Shown here piece by piece: positions 5,801 to 6,039 of a stretch of DNA of 6,039 nt. The notes under the pieces were generated by a model. The model saw only the letters and a program-made list of their open reading frames with translations. It ran no database searches and was not told the origin of the DNA. How positions within the stretch are numbered: position 1 is the first letter of the stretch; every line of letters starts with the position of its first letter. The stretch is from the NCBI GenBank assembly GCA_913064755.1, contig CAJYBQ010000229.1:1-6039 (forward strand), given 5' to 3'. The translations under genes were made by a program, and so were the position numbers. The DNA comes from an uncultured Alphaproteobacteria bacterium. GTDB taxonomy: Bacteria; Pseudomonadota; Alphaproteobacteria; Minwuiales; Minwuiaceae.

Positions 5801-6039
5801 CGGTTTTCTGGTTGCCAATCGGGCGGCGCCAGTGATCGCACGTCCTCCTCGGGCACGCAACGATACGTGTCTGGTGATACCCTTTCGCCCACGTTCAGAA
5901 TGATGCGGTCAAACGCCGCATCGACCCGTGACCCGCTGCAGAAGACGAAAGACACCTGCAACCGATCCTGAACAGACCGGCCCGACTGGGCTCAACCCGC
6001 CTGCCCCGCAACCCTCTGGCCGGTCTCCATGCGCGCCCC
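5801..6039. other. Non-coding upstream region of the cytochrome c gene, no gene supported
   Basis: About 240 bases without a supportable gene. A promoter for the cytochrome-hisN unit should be here, but I found no convincing -35/-10 pair on the minus strand. At the right edge two readings cannot be decided. On the minus strand 15 codons run from the edge to TGA at 5994-5992 and could be the tail of an upstream gene. On the plus strand ATG 6029 could start a divergent gene, but only 11 bases of it are in the window and it has no ribosome site. Confidence 0.5.
5974..6026. repeat. 9-bp perfect inverted repeat upstream of the cytochrome c gene
   Basis: AGACCGGCC (5974-5982) is repeated inverted as GGCCGGTCT (6018-6026), with 35 bases between. 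There is no T run on either side. It could be an operator pair, a leader hairpin of a gene beyond the right edge, or chance in GC-rich DNA. Confidence 0.4.

Noticed and set aside
5788..5961. N-terminal extension of the cytochrome c gene to ATG 5961 (58 extra residues)
   Set aside because: It would place a polar, Arg/Asp-rich segment before the membrane anchor, unlike the family. The well-spaced GAAGGA before GTG 5787 explains the start.
6029..6039. Possible start of a divergent plus-strand gene (ATG at 6029)
   Set aside because: Only 11 bases are visible, with no ribosome site. In some alphaproteobacteria I would expect a divergent biosynthetic gene near this cytochrome, but nothing here identifies it.
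5992..6039. Possible C-terminal tail of an upstream minus-strand gene ending at TGA 5994-5992
   Set aside because: Fifteen codons without a stop are expected by chance, and the encoded residues match no family I know.

Overview
The window is an ordinary, dense, GC-rich chromosomal stretch. All complete genes lie on the minus strand, so in transcription order they run from high to low coordinates. Strong G/C preference at third codon positions, GTG starts, a membrane-anchored CycM-type cytochrome c, a HisN-type phosphatase and a double-YejA transporter operon all suggest an alphaproteobacterium, perhaps Rhodospirillales-like. That placement is inferred from protein style and gene order, not from a marker gene.

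Layout in transcription order: (1) about 250 bases at the right edge hold no gene I can support, only a 9-bp inverted repeat and an undecidable 15-codon tail or start at the very edge. (2) A two-gene unit follows: a membrane-anchored class I cytochrome c (GTG at 5787, ending 5239) overlapping by a GTGA tetranucleotide with a histidinol-phosphatase/inositol-monophosphatase family gene (5242 to 4463). (3) A gap of about 140 bases holds a hairpin just after hisN and a candidate sigma-70-type promoter. (4) The transporter operon comes next: two different YejA-type periplasmic solute-binding proteins in tandem (about 4320 to 2464 and 2467 to 596), again joined by a GTGA overlap, then the start of a YejB-type inner-membrane permease at 568. 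The permease partner YejE and the ATPase YejF would be expected further downstream and are not in the window.

How the genes work together: the Yej system is an ABC importer for peptides and related compounds (microcin C in Escherichia coli). Two binding proteins feeding one permease set has precedent in the yejA1-yejA2-yejBEF arrangement of Brucella. The cytochrome is expected to carry electrons at the periplasmic face of the inner membrane. HisN is expected to remove the phosphate from histidinol phosphate in histidine biosynthesis. I see no functional link between these two genes and the transporter beyond adjacency.

The one real anomaly is at the left end. The YejB reading frame is normal for about 111 residues, then changes without any stop or frameshift into a sequence that looks like the C-terminal part of a DUF1080 (3-keto-disaccharide hydrolase-type, LamG-like fold) protein. 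The change occurs at a short stretch reading Gly-Met-Leu-Tyr that suits both families. This is most likely an assembly chimera or an illegitimate recombination joint, not a working fusion. I found no CRISPR array, insertion sequence, tRNA, rRNA or undescribed system.
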